From Streptomyces sp. JB150 (GTDB lineage Bacteria > Actinomycetota > Actinomycetes > Streptomycetales > Streptomycetaceae): a DNA stretch of 64,000 bases. The notes below the pieces were generated by a model. That model ran no database searches. It was not told where the DNA came from and was given only the letters and a program-made list of their open reading frames with translations. Every line of letters starts with the position of its first letter. The first letter of the stretch is position 1. The position numbers and the translations under genes were made by a program. The stretch lies in assembly GCF_011193355.1 (NCBI RefSeq), contig NZ_CP049780.1, positions 6,237,798 through 6,301,797 on the forward strand, in the 5' to 3' direction. Shown here piece by piece: positions 9,427 through 17,767 of the stretch.

Positions 9427-9632
9427 GAGGCGTTGCCCTGGCAGCCTGGCCACGGGATCGACAACCCTCGGCCCCCGGCCCGAAGCCGTCCTGTGCGCCT
9501 CACCTACGAAGTCAATGCCTTGGCCACGACAGGGATACCCGCCGAAACGGAGCAGGATGACGTTGCTGGCGCCTCGCACTGCGCCCAGCATGACAAGCTG
9601 TGCTTGCCCACCCCCGAACCCAGGAGGTCACC

Positions 9633-9875
9633 ATGACCGCAGAGCCCGTATCTATGGAAGGTTCGGAGCCGGCTGCCCCCGAGACGTCCCCTCTGGAGCC
9701 GGACAGCGACGGCAACTACGACCTGAAGCGCAAGTTCCGCGAAGCCCTGGCGCGCAAGCGCGGTGCGCAGGCGGACGCCGCTGATATTGCCGCCAAGTCC
9801 GATGCGTCGAAGGTGCGTTCGGCGCACGGCCCGGCTGCGAGCCAGCGGTCGTTCAGGCGCAAGAGCGGCGGCTGA
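9633..9875 (+). CDS. DUF5302 family small protein
   Basis: An 80-residue protein with an excellent ribosome site (AGGAGGT at 9622-9628) before the ATG at 9633. The charged segment 'YDLKRKFREALARKRG' followed by 'AAKSDASKVRSAHGPAASQR' and the terminal 'SFRRKSGG' are the hallmarks of DUF5302, a small actinobacterial family of unknown function with a basic C-terminus. It appears intact although flanked on both sides by gene remnants, so it is probably under selection. No membrane segment or signal peptide. Confidence 0.8.
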   Translation: MTAEPVSMEGSEPAAPETSPLEPDSDGNYDLKRKFREALARKRGAQADAADIAAKSDASKVRSAHGPAASQRSFRRKSGG

Positions 9876-10149
9876 GTCGATGAGTCCCGTGATCTGACCG
9901 CTTCAGCGGGATCGCGCTATCCACTCGCGCGTCCCGTCCAGTGGCCCGCGACGTGCGCATGTCCGTGCGCGCGTCGCGGGCGGGCGTAGCCGGCGGACTC
10001 GCCTGGGGGAATGGCCCAGATGCGGTTGGCTCGGGTCGGTGGCACCGCCGAACTGGGATTCCGGGATGAGAGCACAACCTTGTCCGAGGGTACGCGGCCA
10101 GTGTCGCGCGCCTTGCGTGCCCCTGTACCGCTGTGACATACGACTGCGG

Positions 10150-10400
10150 CTGCCGTCAGTTCCTCGCCGTCCCGGTCTGAGGCTCGTACGGCGGGCCACA
10201 GCACCGTCTCTTCCACGAAGGCCTGGCTGAAGAGCAGCTGCACCGCCTGCTTCAGAACGCGTTCCCGCTGGTGAAGGTCGTCGAGGGTCAGGTACTGATC
10301 CGTCAGCCGCCGCTTTCTCGTGCTCACGGCGTTGCCGCACCAGGATGCTGCTGTTTCCACCGAGCTGATCGACGGTCTGGTCCTTGATGACCTTCGACAT
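10150..10400 (-). pseudogene. Broken hemerythrin HHE-domain protein
   Basis: Starting at an ATG at 10400 the minus strand encodes 'MSKVIKDQTVDQLGGNSSIL' followed by 'VRQRREHEK', a typical N-terminus of streptomycete hemerythrin-like proteins. The frame then shifts near 10315 and continues as 'LTDQYLTLDDLHQRERVLKQ' and 'FSQAFVEETVLWPAVRAS', the helix bearing the metal-binding H/E residues, but degenerates after 'DGEELTA' at about 10150; the expected second HHE motif is absent. The gene is therefore frameshifted and 3'-truncated. From 9876 to 10149 I see no gene. Confidence 0.7.
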
Positions 10401-10780
10401 GGCCGCTCCCCTGCGTGCGCTGGAGACGGGCCGTGACGCTTGCCGGAGCCACCCTGATCTCCACGCCCGCCCGCACCATACTCTGGGGGAGCAGCCCTCG
10501 GGCTGGGCGCGCCCCCAATGCTTTCCGAAACGTTGCGCTCCGGCTGGGGCAATATCTGTGCCCGCGAGCTGAGATTTCAACGGACCAAGCGGATAGATTC
10601 TCTGCCGCATTACGTGGAGTGGGAGCATTCATCGTGCACAGGCCGCTTCGGCGTGCTACTGTCGATCTCAGTTGCAGTTGTGGTTCCCAAAACTTCAAGT
10701 GCCCTCCGGGCGGCGTCTGTGCCACTGGAAGCACTTTTGTTATCCGGTCTTTTTCCGGCGGGGTGATCATGCGGCGACAC

Positions 10781-10803
10781 GGGATCCGTGCAGTGCGGAT
10801 CCC
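10781..10803 (+). promoter_or_regulatory. Perfect hairpin in the cold-shock gene leader
   Basis: GGGATCCG (10781-10788) and CGGATCCC (10796-10803) form a perfect 8-bp stem with a 7-base loop, ending 13 bases before the ribosome site of the cold-shock gene. There is no T-run, so it is unlikely to be a terminator; a temperature-sensitive leader structure or mRNA-stabilising stem is possible. The wider interval 10401-10830 holds no convincing gene; it is less GC-rich than its surroundings, as expected for a long cold-shock 5' leader. Confidence 0.5.
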
Positions 10804-10830
10804 GATGCACTGCCCCAAAGGAGAAAAGAC

Positions 10831-11034
10831 ATGGCTAGTGGCACCGTGAAGTGGTTCAACGCGGAAAAGGGCTTCGGCTTCATCGAGCAGGACGGTGGCG
10901 GCGCTGATGTGTTCGCCCACTACTCGAACATTGCCGCCCAGGGCTTCCGCGAGCTGCTGGAAGGCCAGAAGGTGACCTTCGACATCGCGCAGGGCCAGAA
11001 GGGCCCGACGGCCGAGAACATCGTTCTCGCCTGA
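10831..11034 (+). CDS. cspA: Cold-shock protein, CspA/ScoF family
   Basis: A 67-residue single cold-shock domain, the full length for the family. RNP1 '[10 protein letters not shown]' and RNP2 'DVFAHYSNI' are intact, as is '[11 protein letters not shown]' at the N-terminus. It binds single-stranded RNA/DNA and melts RNA secondary structure at low temperature. AAAGGAG lies 7 bases before the ATG. A strong hairpin terminator follows at once, so it is monocistronic, and the next gene is a DEAD-box RNA helicase, a usual functional companion in cold adaptation. Confidence 0.96.
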   Translation: MASGTVKWFNAEKGFGFIEQDGGGADVFAHYSNIAAQGFRELLEGQKVTFDIAQGQKGPTAENIVLA

Positions 11035-11055
11035 CGCTGACTGTCGCGTACTTTT

Positions 11056-11093
11056 AGCTGGGGCCCGCGTCCTTCGGGGTGCGGGCCCCAGCT
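11056..11093 (+). terminator. Strong intrinsic terminator of the cold-shock gene
   Basis: A 13-bp perfect stem (AGCTGGGGCCCGC at 11056-11068 with its complement at 11081-11093) and a 12-base loop lie 22 bases after the cspA stop. A CTTTT run precedes the stem on the plus strand and no T-tract follows, as is common for GC-rich actinobacterial terminators. Confidence 0.8.
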
Positions 11094-11380
11094 ACTCGCA
11101 TTTTCCGCGGTGGTTTCGCCTGCGGACGACAACCAGGAAACCCGTAGGCTCACCGTATACGGGGCATCCTTCAGGGGTGTACGCATCCCTTCATAGCTTC
11201 ATCGCGGCGGACGCCCGAACATTGCGTCCGCTTCGCGCCATTCATTCCAGCTCCTGTGCCGCGCGAATTTTTCGTCGGTCAGATTCGCTGTCGCATTCCA
11301 CCGGTCCATTCTTGCAATTCTCTGTGCTGCTCATCGCTGCGGGAATTCCTTGATATGTGCCGCATCGAGGAAGGTTCCGC

Positions 11381-12877
11381 ATGAACCGCACACGCACGAA
11401 CGACCGCTTCACCCGCACCCGTAACGGCAGTACCGACTCCGGCAGGGGCGGCAGCCGATTCGGTTCGTCGGCCAGGAGCCGCTCCGGCGGGCCGAGCCGT
11501 TCCGGGGGTTACGGCCGTCGGCCCGCCGCGGTCCAGGGAGAGTTCGCGCTGCCCAGGACGATCACTCCCGCGCTCCCCGCCGTGGAGGGATTCGCCGATC
11601 TCGACATGCCCGGGGCACTGCTGGGCGCGCTCGGCTCGCAAGGCGTGACCGTACCCTTCCCGATCCAGGCCGCGACCCTGCCGAACTCCCTCGCCGGCCG
11701 GGACGTACTGGGCCGCGGCCGCACCGGCTCCGGCAAGACCCTGGCTTTCGGGCTGGCGCTGCTGGCCCGTACGGCCGGGCAGCGCGCCGAGGCCAGGCAG
11801 CCGCTGGGGCTGATCCTCGTACCCACGCGTGAGCTGGCGCAGCAGGTCACCGACGCGCTCGCCCCGTACGCCCGCTCCGTGAGGTTGCGGCTGGCCACGG
11901 TGGTGGGCGGAATGCCGATCGGCAGGCAGGCGCGCGCGCTGCGCGGTGGCGCCGAGGTCGTCGTCGCCACGCCGGGACGCCTCAAAGATCTCATCGACCG
12001 CGGTGACTGCCGACTGAACCAGGTTTCCATCACGGTCCTCGACGAGGCCGACCAGATGGCCGACATGGGCTTCATGCCGCAGGTCACCGCCCTTCTCGAT
12101 CAGGTCCGCCCCGAAGGCCAGCGCATGCTGTTCTCCGCCACTCTCGACCGCAACGTCGACCTGCTCGTGCGCCGCTACCTCAGCGACCCCGTCGTGCACT
12201 CCGTCGACCCCTCGGCCGGCGCGGTCACGACGATGGAGCACCACGTGCTCCATGTTCACGGCGCTGACAAGCACACGGCCACCACCCAGATCGCCGCACG
12301 CGACGGCCGCGTGATCCTTTTCCTCGACACCAAGCACGCCGTCGACGGCCTCACCGAACACCTCCTCAACAGCGGGGTGCGGGCCGCCGCCCTGCACGGC
12401 GGGAAGTCGCAGCCGCAGCGCACCCGCACGCTGGCACAGTTCAAGAGCGGGCACGTCAACGTACTGGTGGCGACCAATGTCGCGGCGCGCGGCATCCATG
12501 TCGACAGCCTCGACCTCGTCGTCAACGTCGACCCGCCGACCGACCACAAGGACTACCTCCACCGTGGCGGCCGTACCGCTCGCGCAGGAGAGTCCGGCAG
12601 TGTCGTCACCCTGGTCACCCCCAACCAGCGCCGCGGCATGACGCGCCTCATGGCAGCGGCTGGCATCGTCCCGCAGACCACCCAGGTCCGCATCGGCGAG
12701 GAGGCCCTGCACCGCATCACCGGCGCCCAGGTGCCCTCCGGCATCCCGGTCGTCATCACCGCACCGGTGGTCGAACGCCCCAAGAAGCGCGGCGCCACCT
12801 CACGCGGCCGACGCCGCCCCGTCTCGGCGGCCCGCCAAGCGCCCGTACGGCAGTCCACCGCCGGTGCGGCGGCATAG
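11381..12877 (+). CDS. DEAD-box ATP-dependent RNA helicase
   Basis: A 498-residue protein. After a basic Arg/Ser/Gly-rich N-terminal tail it has the whole DEAD-box set: Q motif region 'VPFPIQAATLP', Walker A 'GRTGSGKT', 'PTRELAQQV', 'TPGRLKDL', the box 'VLDEADQMADMGF', 'FSATL', 'ATNVAARGIHV' and 'HRGGRTARAG'. It unwinds structured RNA, in ribosome assembly or cold-shock mRNA turnover. The ATG at 11381 follows GAGGAAGG; an earlier in-frame codon at 11357 lacks a ribosome site. The roughly 290-base upstream gap (11094-11380) is comparatively AT-rich and looks like a long leader, again typical of cold-induced genes. Confidence 0.93.
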   Translation: MNRTRTNDRFTRTRNGSTDSGRGGSRFGSSARSRSGGPSRSGGYGRRPAAVQGEFALPRTITPALPAVEGFADLDMPGALLGALGSQGVTVPFPIQAATLPNSLAGRDVLGRGRTGSGKTLAFGLALLARTAGQRAEARQPLGLILVPTRELAQQVTDALAPYARSVRLRLATVVGGMPIGRQARALRGGAEVVVATPGRLKDLIDRGDCRLNQVSITVLDEADQMADMGFMPQVTALLDQVRPEGQRMLFSATLDRNVDLLVRRYLSDPVVHSVDPSAGAVTTMEHHVLHVHGADKHTATTQIAARDGRVILFLDTKHAVDGLTEHLLNSGVRAAALHGGKSQPQRTRTLAQFKSGHVNVLVATNVAARGIHVDSLDLVVNVDPPTDHKDYLHRGGRTARAGESGSVVTLVTPNQRRGMTRLMAAAGIVPQTTQVRIGEEALHRITGAQVPSGIPVVITAPVVERPKKRGATSRGRRRPVSAARQAPVRQSTAGAAA

Positions 12878-13029
12878 AACCTTCGTGTCAGGAAGCCCGC
12901 CCACCTTCGCAGGGCACCCTTGACGCTGGGCCAGACGCAGTTCCGCTCAACACGTACCAACGCCGTGCAGACGGCGGCCGATCCCGCGGACGCGGCTGGA
13001 CCGCAGGTCTGGGAGGACATGACCGTGGA

Positions 13030-13236
13030 GGTGGCACTGTCCGTGATGGCCGCCGCCCGTACAGGTCACTCGGCTTCCGGACTCTGCGACCAGTGCCGCC
13101 ATGGCATGGGCATTGTCTTCAGCTTCACGTCCCATGTGCGGACCTCGGTGATCAGGTCGGCGGCGAGGGCGTGGCGGGTGGTTTCGGCGGGGCCGACAGG
13201 GACGACCGTCTCCAGCCGGCCGCCGGCGTCATCGGA
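13030..13236 (-). pseudogene. Possible remnant of an IS110-type transposase
   Basis: The minus strand is coding-like (G/C third positions) for 'RLETVVPVGPAETTRHALAA' then 'DLITEVRTWDVKLKT', after which the frame shifts and reads 'AHAMAALVAESGSRVT'. The order of a helical 'L..D.R..D..LK' segment followed by 'ALVAESGSRVT' resembles the linker before the Transposase_20 domain of IS110 elements. No start, no catalytic domain, no recognisable ends. The rest of 12878-13284 shows no gene. Confidence 0.35.
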
Positions 13237-13284
13237 TCGTCCCGGACACCCGTTGTGGTGCCCCCACCCTGTCGGGAGGAGGTA

Positions 13285-13326
13285 ATGGATCACTCTGTCC
13301 GCTCTCCGGGTACCGTCGGGGTATGA
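13285..13326 (+). CDS. 13-codon leader ORF overlapping the RNase J start
   Basis: An ATG at 13285 directly follows a strong ribosome site (GGGAGGAGGT, 13274-13283) and encodes MDHSVRSPGTVGV. Its TGA at 13324-13326 overlaps the ATG of the RNase J gene at 13323 (ATGA). The RNase J start has no ribosome site of its own in the preceding bases, so ribosomes ending the leader probably reinitiate on it. The peptide contains no run of a single amino acid, so classical attenuation is unlikely; coupling of initiation is the simplest role. Spacing between the ribosome site and this ATG is short. Confidence 0.55.
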   Translation: MDHSVRSPGTVGV

Positions 13327-15008
13327 GTCATCCGCACCCCGAGCTGAAAGCCGCACCGCCCCTTCCCGAAGGGGGGCTGCGGGTCATCGCCCTGGGCGGC
13401 CTTGGTGAGATCGGCCGCAACATGACCGTCTTCGAGCACGCCGGCAAGCTGCTCATCGTCGACTGCGGCGTGCTGTTCCCCGAGGAGACCCAGCCCGGCG
13501 TGGACGTGATCCTGCCGGACTTCACCTCGATCCGGGACCGGCTGGACGACATCGTGGCCGTGGTCCTCACCCACGGCCACGAGGACCACATCGGCGGCGT
13601 GCCGTACCTCCTGCGCGAACGGCGCGACATTCCCGTCGTCGGCTCCAAGCTGACGCTGGCCTTCCTGGAGGCCAAGCTCAAGGAGCACGGCATCCGGCCG
13701 CGCACGGTGCGGGTGCGGGAGGGCGACCGGCGTGGCTTCGGGCCCTTCGACTGCGAATTCGTGGCGGTCAACCACTCCATCCCCGACAGCCTCGCGGTCG
13801 CGATCCGCACCCGGGCCGGGATGGTGCTGCACACCGGCGACTTCAAGATGGACCAGTTCCCTCTCGACGACCGCATCACCGATCTGCGCGCCTTCGCCCG
13901 CCTCGGCGAGGAGGGCGTGGACCTGTTCCTCACCGACTCCACCAACGCCGAAGTACCCGGCTTCACCACCTCCGAGCGGGAGCTGAACCCGGCGATCGAG
14001 CAGGTGATGCGCACCGCTCCACGCCGGGTCATCGTCTCCAGCTTCGCCAGCCACGTACACCGCATCCAGCAGGTCCTGGACGCCGCCCACCAGCACGGCC
14101 GCAAGGTCGCCTTCGTCGGCCGGTCGATGGTCCGCAACATGGGCATCGCCCGGGACCTGGGCTATCTGAAGGTCCCCTCCGGTCTGGTCGTGTCCACCAA
14201 GGAGCTGGAGAAGCTCCCAGACCACAAGATCACTCTGGTGTGCACCGGCTCCCAGGGCGAACCGATGGCCGCGCTGTCACGAATGGCCAACCGCGACCAC
14301 ATGATCCGCATCGGCAAGGACGACACCGTCCTGCTCGCCAGCTCCCTGATCCCCGGCAACGAGAACGCCATCTACCGGGTGATCAACGGACTCACCCGGT
14401 GGGGTGCCCACGTGGTCCACAAGGGCAACGCCAAGGTGCACGTCTCCGGGCATGCCAGCGCCGGCGAACTCGTCTACTGCTACAACATCGTCAAACCCCG
14501 CAACGTCATGCCCGTCCACGGCGAATGGCGTCACCTGCGGGCCAACGCCGACCTCGCCATCCGTACCGGTGTCGACCCCGACCGGGTCGTCATCGCCGAG
14601 GACGGCGTCGTCGTCGACCTGGTCGACGGGCGCGCGTCCATCACCGGCAAGGTCCCCGCCGGCAATGTCTACGTGGACGGCATGGAAGTCGGCGGCGCGA
14701 CCGAAGCGTCCCTCAAGGACCGCCTCACCCTCGCCTCCGAAGGCGTGCTCACGGTGGTGGCGATCGTCGACGCGGACACCGGCGCCCTCGCCGAGGCCCC
14801 CGACTTCCTGGCCCGCGGATTCGTCCACGACGACGCCACCTTCGAGCCGGTCGTCCCCGTCATCGAGAAGACCCTGGCCACCGCGGCCGAGGAAGGCGTC
14901 GGGGACGCGCGACAACTCGAACAGCTCCTCGCCCGCGCCGTGGCGAACTGGGCGTTCCGCACCTACCGCCGCAAGCCCCTCATCATCCCCGTCATCATCG
15001 ACGCCTGA
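13323..15008 (+). CDS. rnj: Ribonuclease J
   Basis: A 561-residue metallo-beta-lactamase/beta-CASP nuclease, the normal length for RNase J, which has endo- and 5'-to-3' exonuclease activity on rRNA precursors and mRNA. It begins with 'GGLRVIALGGLGEIGRNMTV', carries the zinc motif HGHEDH (His84 onward), the later ligands in 'NHSIPDSL' and 'HTGDFKMDQ', and the beta-CASP signatures 'GSQGEPMAAL' and 'VSGHASAGEL'. Many streptomycetes carry an rnj next to dapA; here it is instead beside cold-shock and DEAD-box helicase genes, so it may be a second copy. Translation is probably coupled to a short overlapping leader ORF. Confidence 0.95.
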   Translation: MSHPHPELKAAPPLPEGGLRVIALGGLGEIGRNMTVFEHAGKLLIVDCGVLFPEETQPGVDVILPDFTSIRDRLDDIVAVVLTHGHEDHIGGVPYLLRERRDIPVVGSKLTLAFLEAKLKEHGIRPRTVRVREGDRRGFGPFDCEFVAVNHSIPDSLAVAIRTRAGMVLHTGDFKMDQFPLDDRITDLRAFARLGEEGVDLFLTDSTNAEVPGFTTSERELNPAIEQVMRTAPRRVIVSSFASHVHRIQQVLDAAHQHGRKVAFVGRSMVRNMGIARDLGYLKVPSGLVVSTKELEKLPDHKITLVCTGSQGEPMAALSRMANRDHMIRIGKDDTVLLASSLIPGNENAIYRVINGLTRWGAHVVHKGNAKVHVSGHASAGELVYCYNIVKPRNVMPVHGEWRHLRANADLAIRTGVDPDRVVIAEDGVVVDLVDGRASITGKVPAGNVYVDGMEVGGATEASLKDRLTLASEGVLTVVAIVDADTGALAEAPDFLARGFVHDDATFEPVVPVIEKTLATAAEEGVGDARQLEQLLARAVANWAFRTYRRKPLIIPVIIDA

Positions 15009-15495
15009 GCAACAGCCCGGCAGGCGTCCGGGGTCGGACGCCGATGCGCACGAGGTGGAACCCGGCCACGGGTTCCTGATGTCAGCTTCATCACCGGCCC
15101 ACAGGGTCGGCCCGTACGAATCGCGCCCGGTTTCGCCCGGACGCGCCCGGGGGCCCGGTGGCGGGAGCGCTGCGCCGGGCATCCCGCAGCCGCTCCAGCA
15201 GCTGGCCTGCCGTCCGAGCAGCAACATGACAGCCAACGGGGTATTCAAAGCGCGCACAGCCTGGTGCACCGGCCAAGGGAGGAGAGGAAGTCCGTCAGAC
15301 ATGACGCTCATGTGACGCTCCGGCCGCCTCACAGCCCGCGCCCAAGGCAGGAAAACCCCATGTGCCCTGCGATTCTGCCGTCCACACACCTCGTGACGTG
15401 TTTCCGATGACGCATCACGTGGAGTGCGTGGCGATACTGGAGCCTGCGGACAAGGGCGCCTGACCTCGGGTTCGTGAGCCAGGCACCTGTGACAG
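15009..15495. other. Intergenic stretch between convergent genes
   Basis: About 490 bases separate the 3' ends of the RNase J and desaturase genes. I see no open frame with coding character on either strand, no tRNA, and no strong hairpin with a T-run. Composition is locally less GC-rich near 15340-15450. Confidence 0.5.
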
Positions 15496-16614
15496 TCAGG
15501 CGGCGACGAGCTCCTGCTCACGGTCCGGCGTCCTGACCTCGGGCTTCTTGTTCGGCAGCGAGAGCCGGAAGACCTTGCGCCACGCGGAGAACACCTGTTT
15601 GGGCAGCGGTCCGGTGACGTACTCCAGTTCGTACTTCTCGAACAGCGCGCGCACCTTCACCGCGACCTCGGCGTACCGGTTGCTCGGCAGGTCCGGGAAC
15701 AGGTGGTGCTCGATCTGGTGCGACAGGTTGCCGGTCATGAAGTGCATGGCCCTGCTGCCGCTGATGTTCGCCGAGCCCATCATCTGGCGCAGGTACCACT
15801 GGCCGCGCGTCTCGTCCTTGATCGACCGGCGCTCGAAGACCTGCACGCCCTCGGGGAAGTGCCCGCACATGATCACCGAGTGGGACCAGATGTTGCGGAC
15901 CAGGTTCGCGGTGAACGTGGCGGCGAGCGTGTGGAGGAACGACGGGCCCGACAGCAGCGGGTGGATCACGTAGTCCTTGAGCACCTGCTTGCGGATCTTG
16001 CGGCCCACGGCCCTGGCCCGCGCGCGGAACTCCGGGTTCTTGCGGCGGCGCTTGTGCAGGTTCTTGCCGAGCTCCAGGTCGTACGCTGCGATGCCGTACT
16101 CGAAGAAGCAGGCGTTGATGAAGTTCCACAGCGGCTGGCCGAGGTGGAACGGGTGCCACTTCTGGTCCTCGTCGACGCGCATGATGCCGTAGCCGAGGTC
16201 GTTGTCCTTGCCGATCACGTTGGTGTACGTGTGGTGCAGCTCGTTGTGCGAGTGCTTCCACTGGTCGGCCGGCGAGACGTGGTCCCATTCCCAGGTGGTG
16301 GAGTGGATCTTCGGGTCGCGCATCCAGTCCCACTGGCCGTGCAGGATGTTGTGGCCGATCTCCATGTTGTCCATGATCTTCGCCACGGACAGGCCGGCGG
16401 TGCCGATGATCCACGCGGGTGGGAAGATCGAGAACAGCAGCACGCCCCTGCTGACCAGCTCGAGCTTGCGCTGCGCCGAGATGACCTTGCGGATGTAGGC
16501 GGCGTCTTTCTCGCCGCGGCCGGCGATCACCTCGTCGCGGATCGCGTCCAGCTCGCGGCCGAGCTCCTCGATCTGGTCCGCCGTCAGGTGGGCGGTGGGG
16601 TCGATGGCGGTCAA
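15496..16614 (-). CDS. Membrane fatty acyl desaturase (acyl-CoA desaturase, DesA3-like)
   Basis: A 372-residue di-iron desaturase. The three histidine boxes are complete: HNILHGQ, HNELHHT (in HSHNELHH) and HQIEHHLFP. Hydrophobic segments near residues 58-80 and 215-240 fit the membrane topology. It introduces a cis double bond into acyl chains using electrons from the co-transcribed ferredoxin reductase immediately upstream, whose stop is 8 bases before this start. The start is a TTG at 16614 behind TAGGAG, an uncommon codon that may lower its yield relative to the reductase. A divergent PucR-type regulator likely controls the pair. Confidence 0.93.
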   Translation of the reverse strand: MTAIDPTAHLTADQIEELGRELDAIRDEVIAGRGEKDAAYIRKVISAQRKLELVSRGVLLFSIFPPAWIIGTAGLSVAKIMDNMEIGHNILHGQWDWMRDPKIHSTTWEWDHVSPADQWKHSHNELHHTYTNVIGKDNDLGYGIMRVDEDQKWHPFHLGQPLWNFINACFFEYGIAAYDLELGKNLHKRRRKNPEFRARARAVGRKIRKQVLKDYVIHPLLSGPSFLHTLAATFTANLVRNIWSHSVIMCGHFPEGVQVFERRSIKDETRGQWYLRQMMGSANISGSRAMHFMTGNLSHQIEHHLFPDLPSNRYAEVAVKVRALFEKYELEYVTGPLPKQVFSAWRKVFRLSLPNKKPEVRTPDREQELVAA

Positions 16615-16621
16615 GGTGCTC

Positions 16622-17677
16622 CTACCGTTCGATGTCGCAGGGGCCCGCCGCGGCGGACACGCAGGTCTGGATGAGGACGCCCGGCTCGGCCTCGGTGATC
16701 TCGCCGGTGCGCAGGTCGCGGACGGCGCCCGCCTTGAGCGGCGTGACGCAGGCGAAGCAGATGCCCATGCGGCACCCGGAGGGCATGAGCACGCCGGCCT
16801 CCTCGCCGACGTCCAGCAACGGCGTGGCGCCGTCCGCGTCGACGGTCTTGCCGGTGGCGCTGAACGTGACCTCGCCGCCGCCGTCGCCGGCGACGATGAC
16901 GCTGGGGCGGAAGCGTTCGGTGTGCAGGCGCTCCGGTACGCCGTGCTCGCTCCAGTGCTCTTCGGCGGCGTCGAGCAGGCCGGCGGGCCCGCACGCCCAG
17001 GTCTCGCGCTCGGCCCAGTCGGGCACGAGTTCGCCGAGGCGGGCGATGTCGAGCTTGCCGTCCGTGTCGGTGTGCACCTCGGTGAGCCGCAGCTTCTTGT
17101 CCGCGACCAGGTCGTGCAGCTCGTTGCGGAAGATCACATCTTGCGGCCGTGGCGCACTGTGGACCATGACGACGTCGTCGAACTCGGTGTCGCGCAGCAT
17201 GCCCATCACGGGTGTGATGCCGCTGCCGGCCGTCAGGTAGAGCACCTTGGCGGGCGTGGCCTGCGGCAGTACGAAGTCACCGGTCGGCTGATCGAGCTGG
17301 ATCAGCGTGCCCGGTTTGGCCCTGCGGACCAGGTGGTTGCTGACCTTGCCGTCCGGGATCGCCTTCACGGTGATCGTGACGCGGCCGTCCTGGCGGTTCG
17401 TCGGCGAGGTGAGGGAGTAGGCACGCCACAGGCGCACCCCGTCGACGTCGACCCCGATCCGCACGTACTGGCCGGCCCTGTGGCCGCGCCAGCCCCGACC
17501 CGGTCTGATCACGATGGTCGCGGCGTCACGCGTCTCGGGGTGCACGGCCTCGATGCGCCCGCGCAGGTCGGCGCCCGCACGCAGCGGGCTGACCAGGTCG
17601 AGGTAGTCCGACGGCAGCAGCGGTGTCGTGACCATCTCCATCAGTTTCCACGCCCTGCCGCGGAGGGCCGCACTCAT
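16622..17677 (-). CDS. Ferredoxin reductase with fused 2Fe-2S ferredoxin domain
   Basis: A 351-residue electron-transfer protein. The FAD-binding part shows 'RAYSLTSPTN' (RxYS), the NAD(P)H part 'LTAGSGITPVMGMLR' and 'WACGPAGLLDAAE', and the C-terminal 90 residues form a plant-type ferredoxin with cysteines in 'SGCRMGICFACVTPL' and 'IQTCVS' (C-x4-C-x2-C-xn-C). It passes electrons from NAD(P)H to the desaturase encoded just downstream, as for Rv3230c/DesA3 in mycobacteria. Two adjacent ATGs (17680, 17677) are possible; the second has the better distance from GGAG. Confidence 0.92.
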   Translation of the reverse strand: MSAALRGRAWKLMEMVTTPLLPSDYLDLVSPLRAGADLRGRIEAVHPETRDAATIVIRPGRGWRGHRAGQYVRIGVDVDGVRLWRAYSLTSPTNRQDGRVTITVKAIPDGKVSNHLVRRAKPGTLIQLDQPTGDFVLPQATPAKVLYLTAGSGITPVMGMLRDTEFDDVVMVHSAPRPQDVIFRNELHDLVADKKLRLTEVHTDTDGKLDIARLGELVPDWAERETWACGPAGLLDAAEEHWSEHGVPERLHTERFRPSVIVAGDGGGEVTFSATGKTVDADGATPLLDVGEEAGVLMPSGCRMGICFACVTPLKAGAVRDLRTGEITEAEPGVLIQTCVSAAAGPCDIER

Positions 17678-17711
17678 CATGACTCCAGCTTGCTGCGCCT
17701 CAGGGCGTAAA

Positions 17712-17727
17712 GTCCTGACCGCAGGAC
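17712..17727. promoter_or_regulatory. Palindrome in the desaturase/regulator divergent promoter
   Basis: GTCCTG-ACCG-CAGGAC is a perfect 6-bp inverted repeat in the 90-base region between the divergent ferredoxin reductase and PucR-type genes. Its position near both promoters makes it the natural candidate operator for the adjacent regulator. No experiment supports this. Confidence 0.45.
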
Positions 17728-17767
17728 GTGAATCTGATCGGCTGAATTGTTCGCAGGGAACAAAGAC

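Noticed and set aside
8486..9560. Long plus-strand frames opposite the MFS remnant
   Set aside because: Only the final part (after 9168) has helicase character; the rest is antisense to transporter coding sequence.
10518..10766. Short plus-strand frame in the cspA leader
   Set aside because: No ribosome site, codon use unlike coding DNA, and it lies where a long cold-shock leader is expected.
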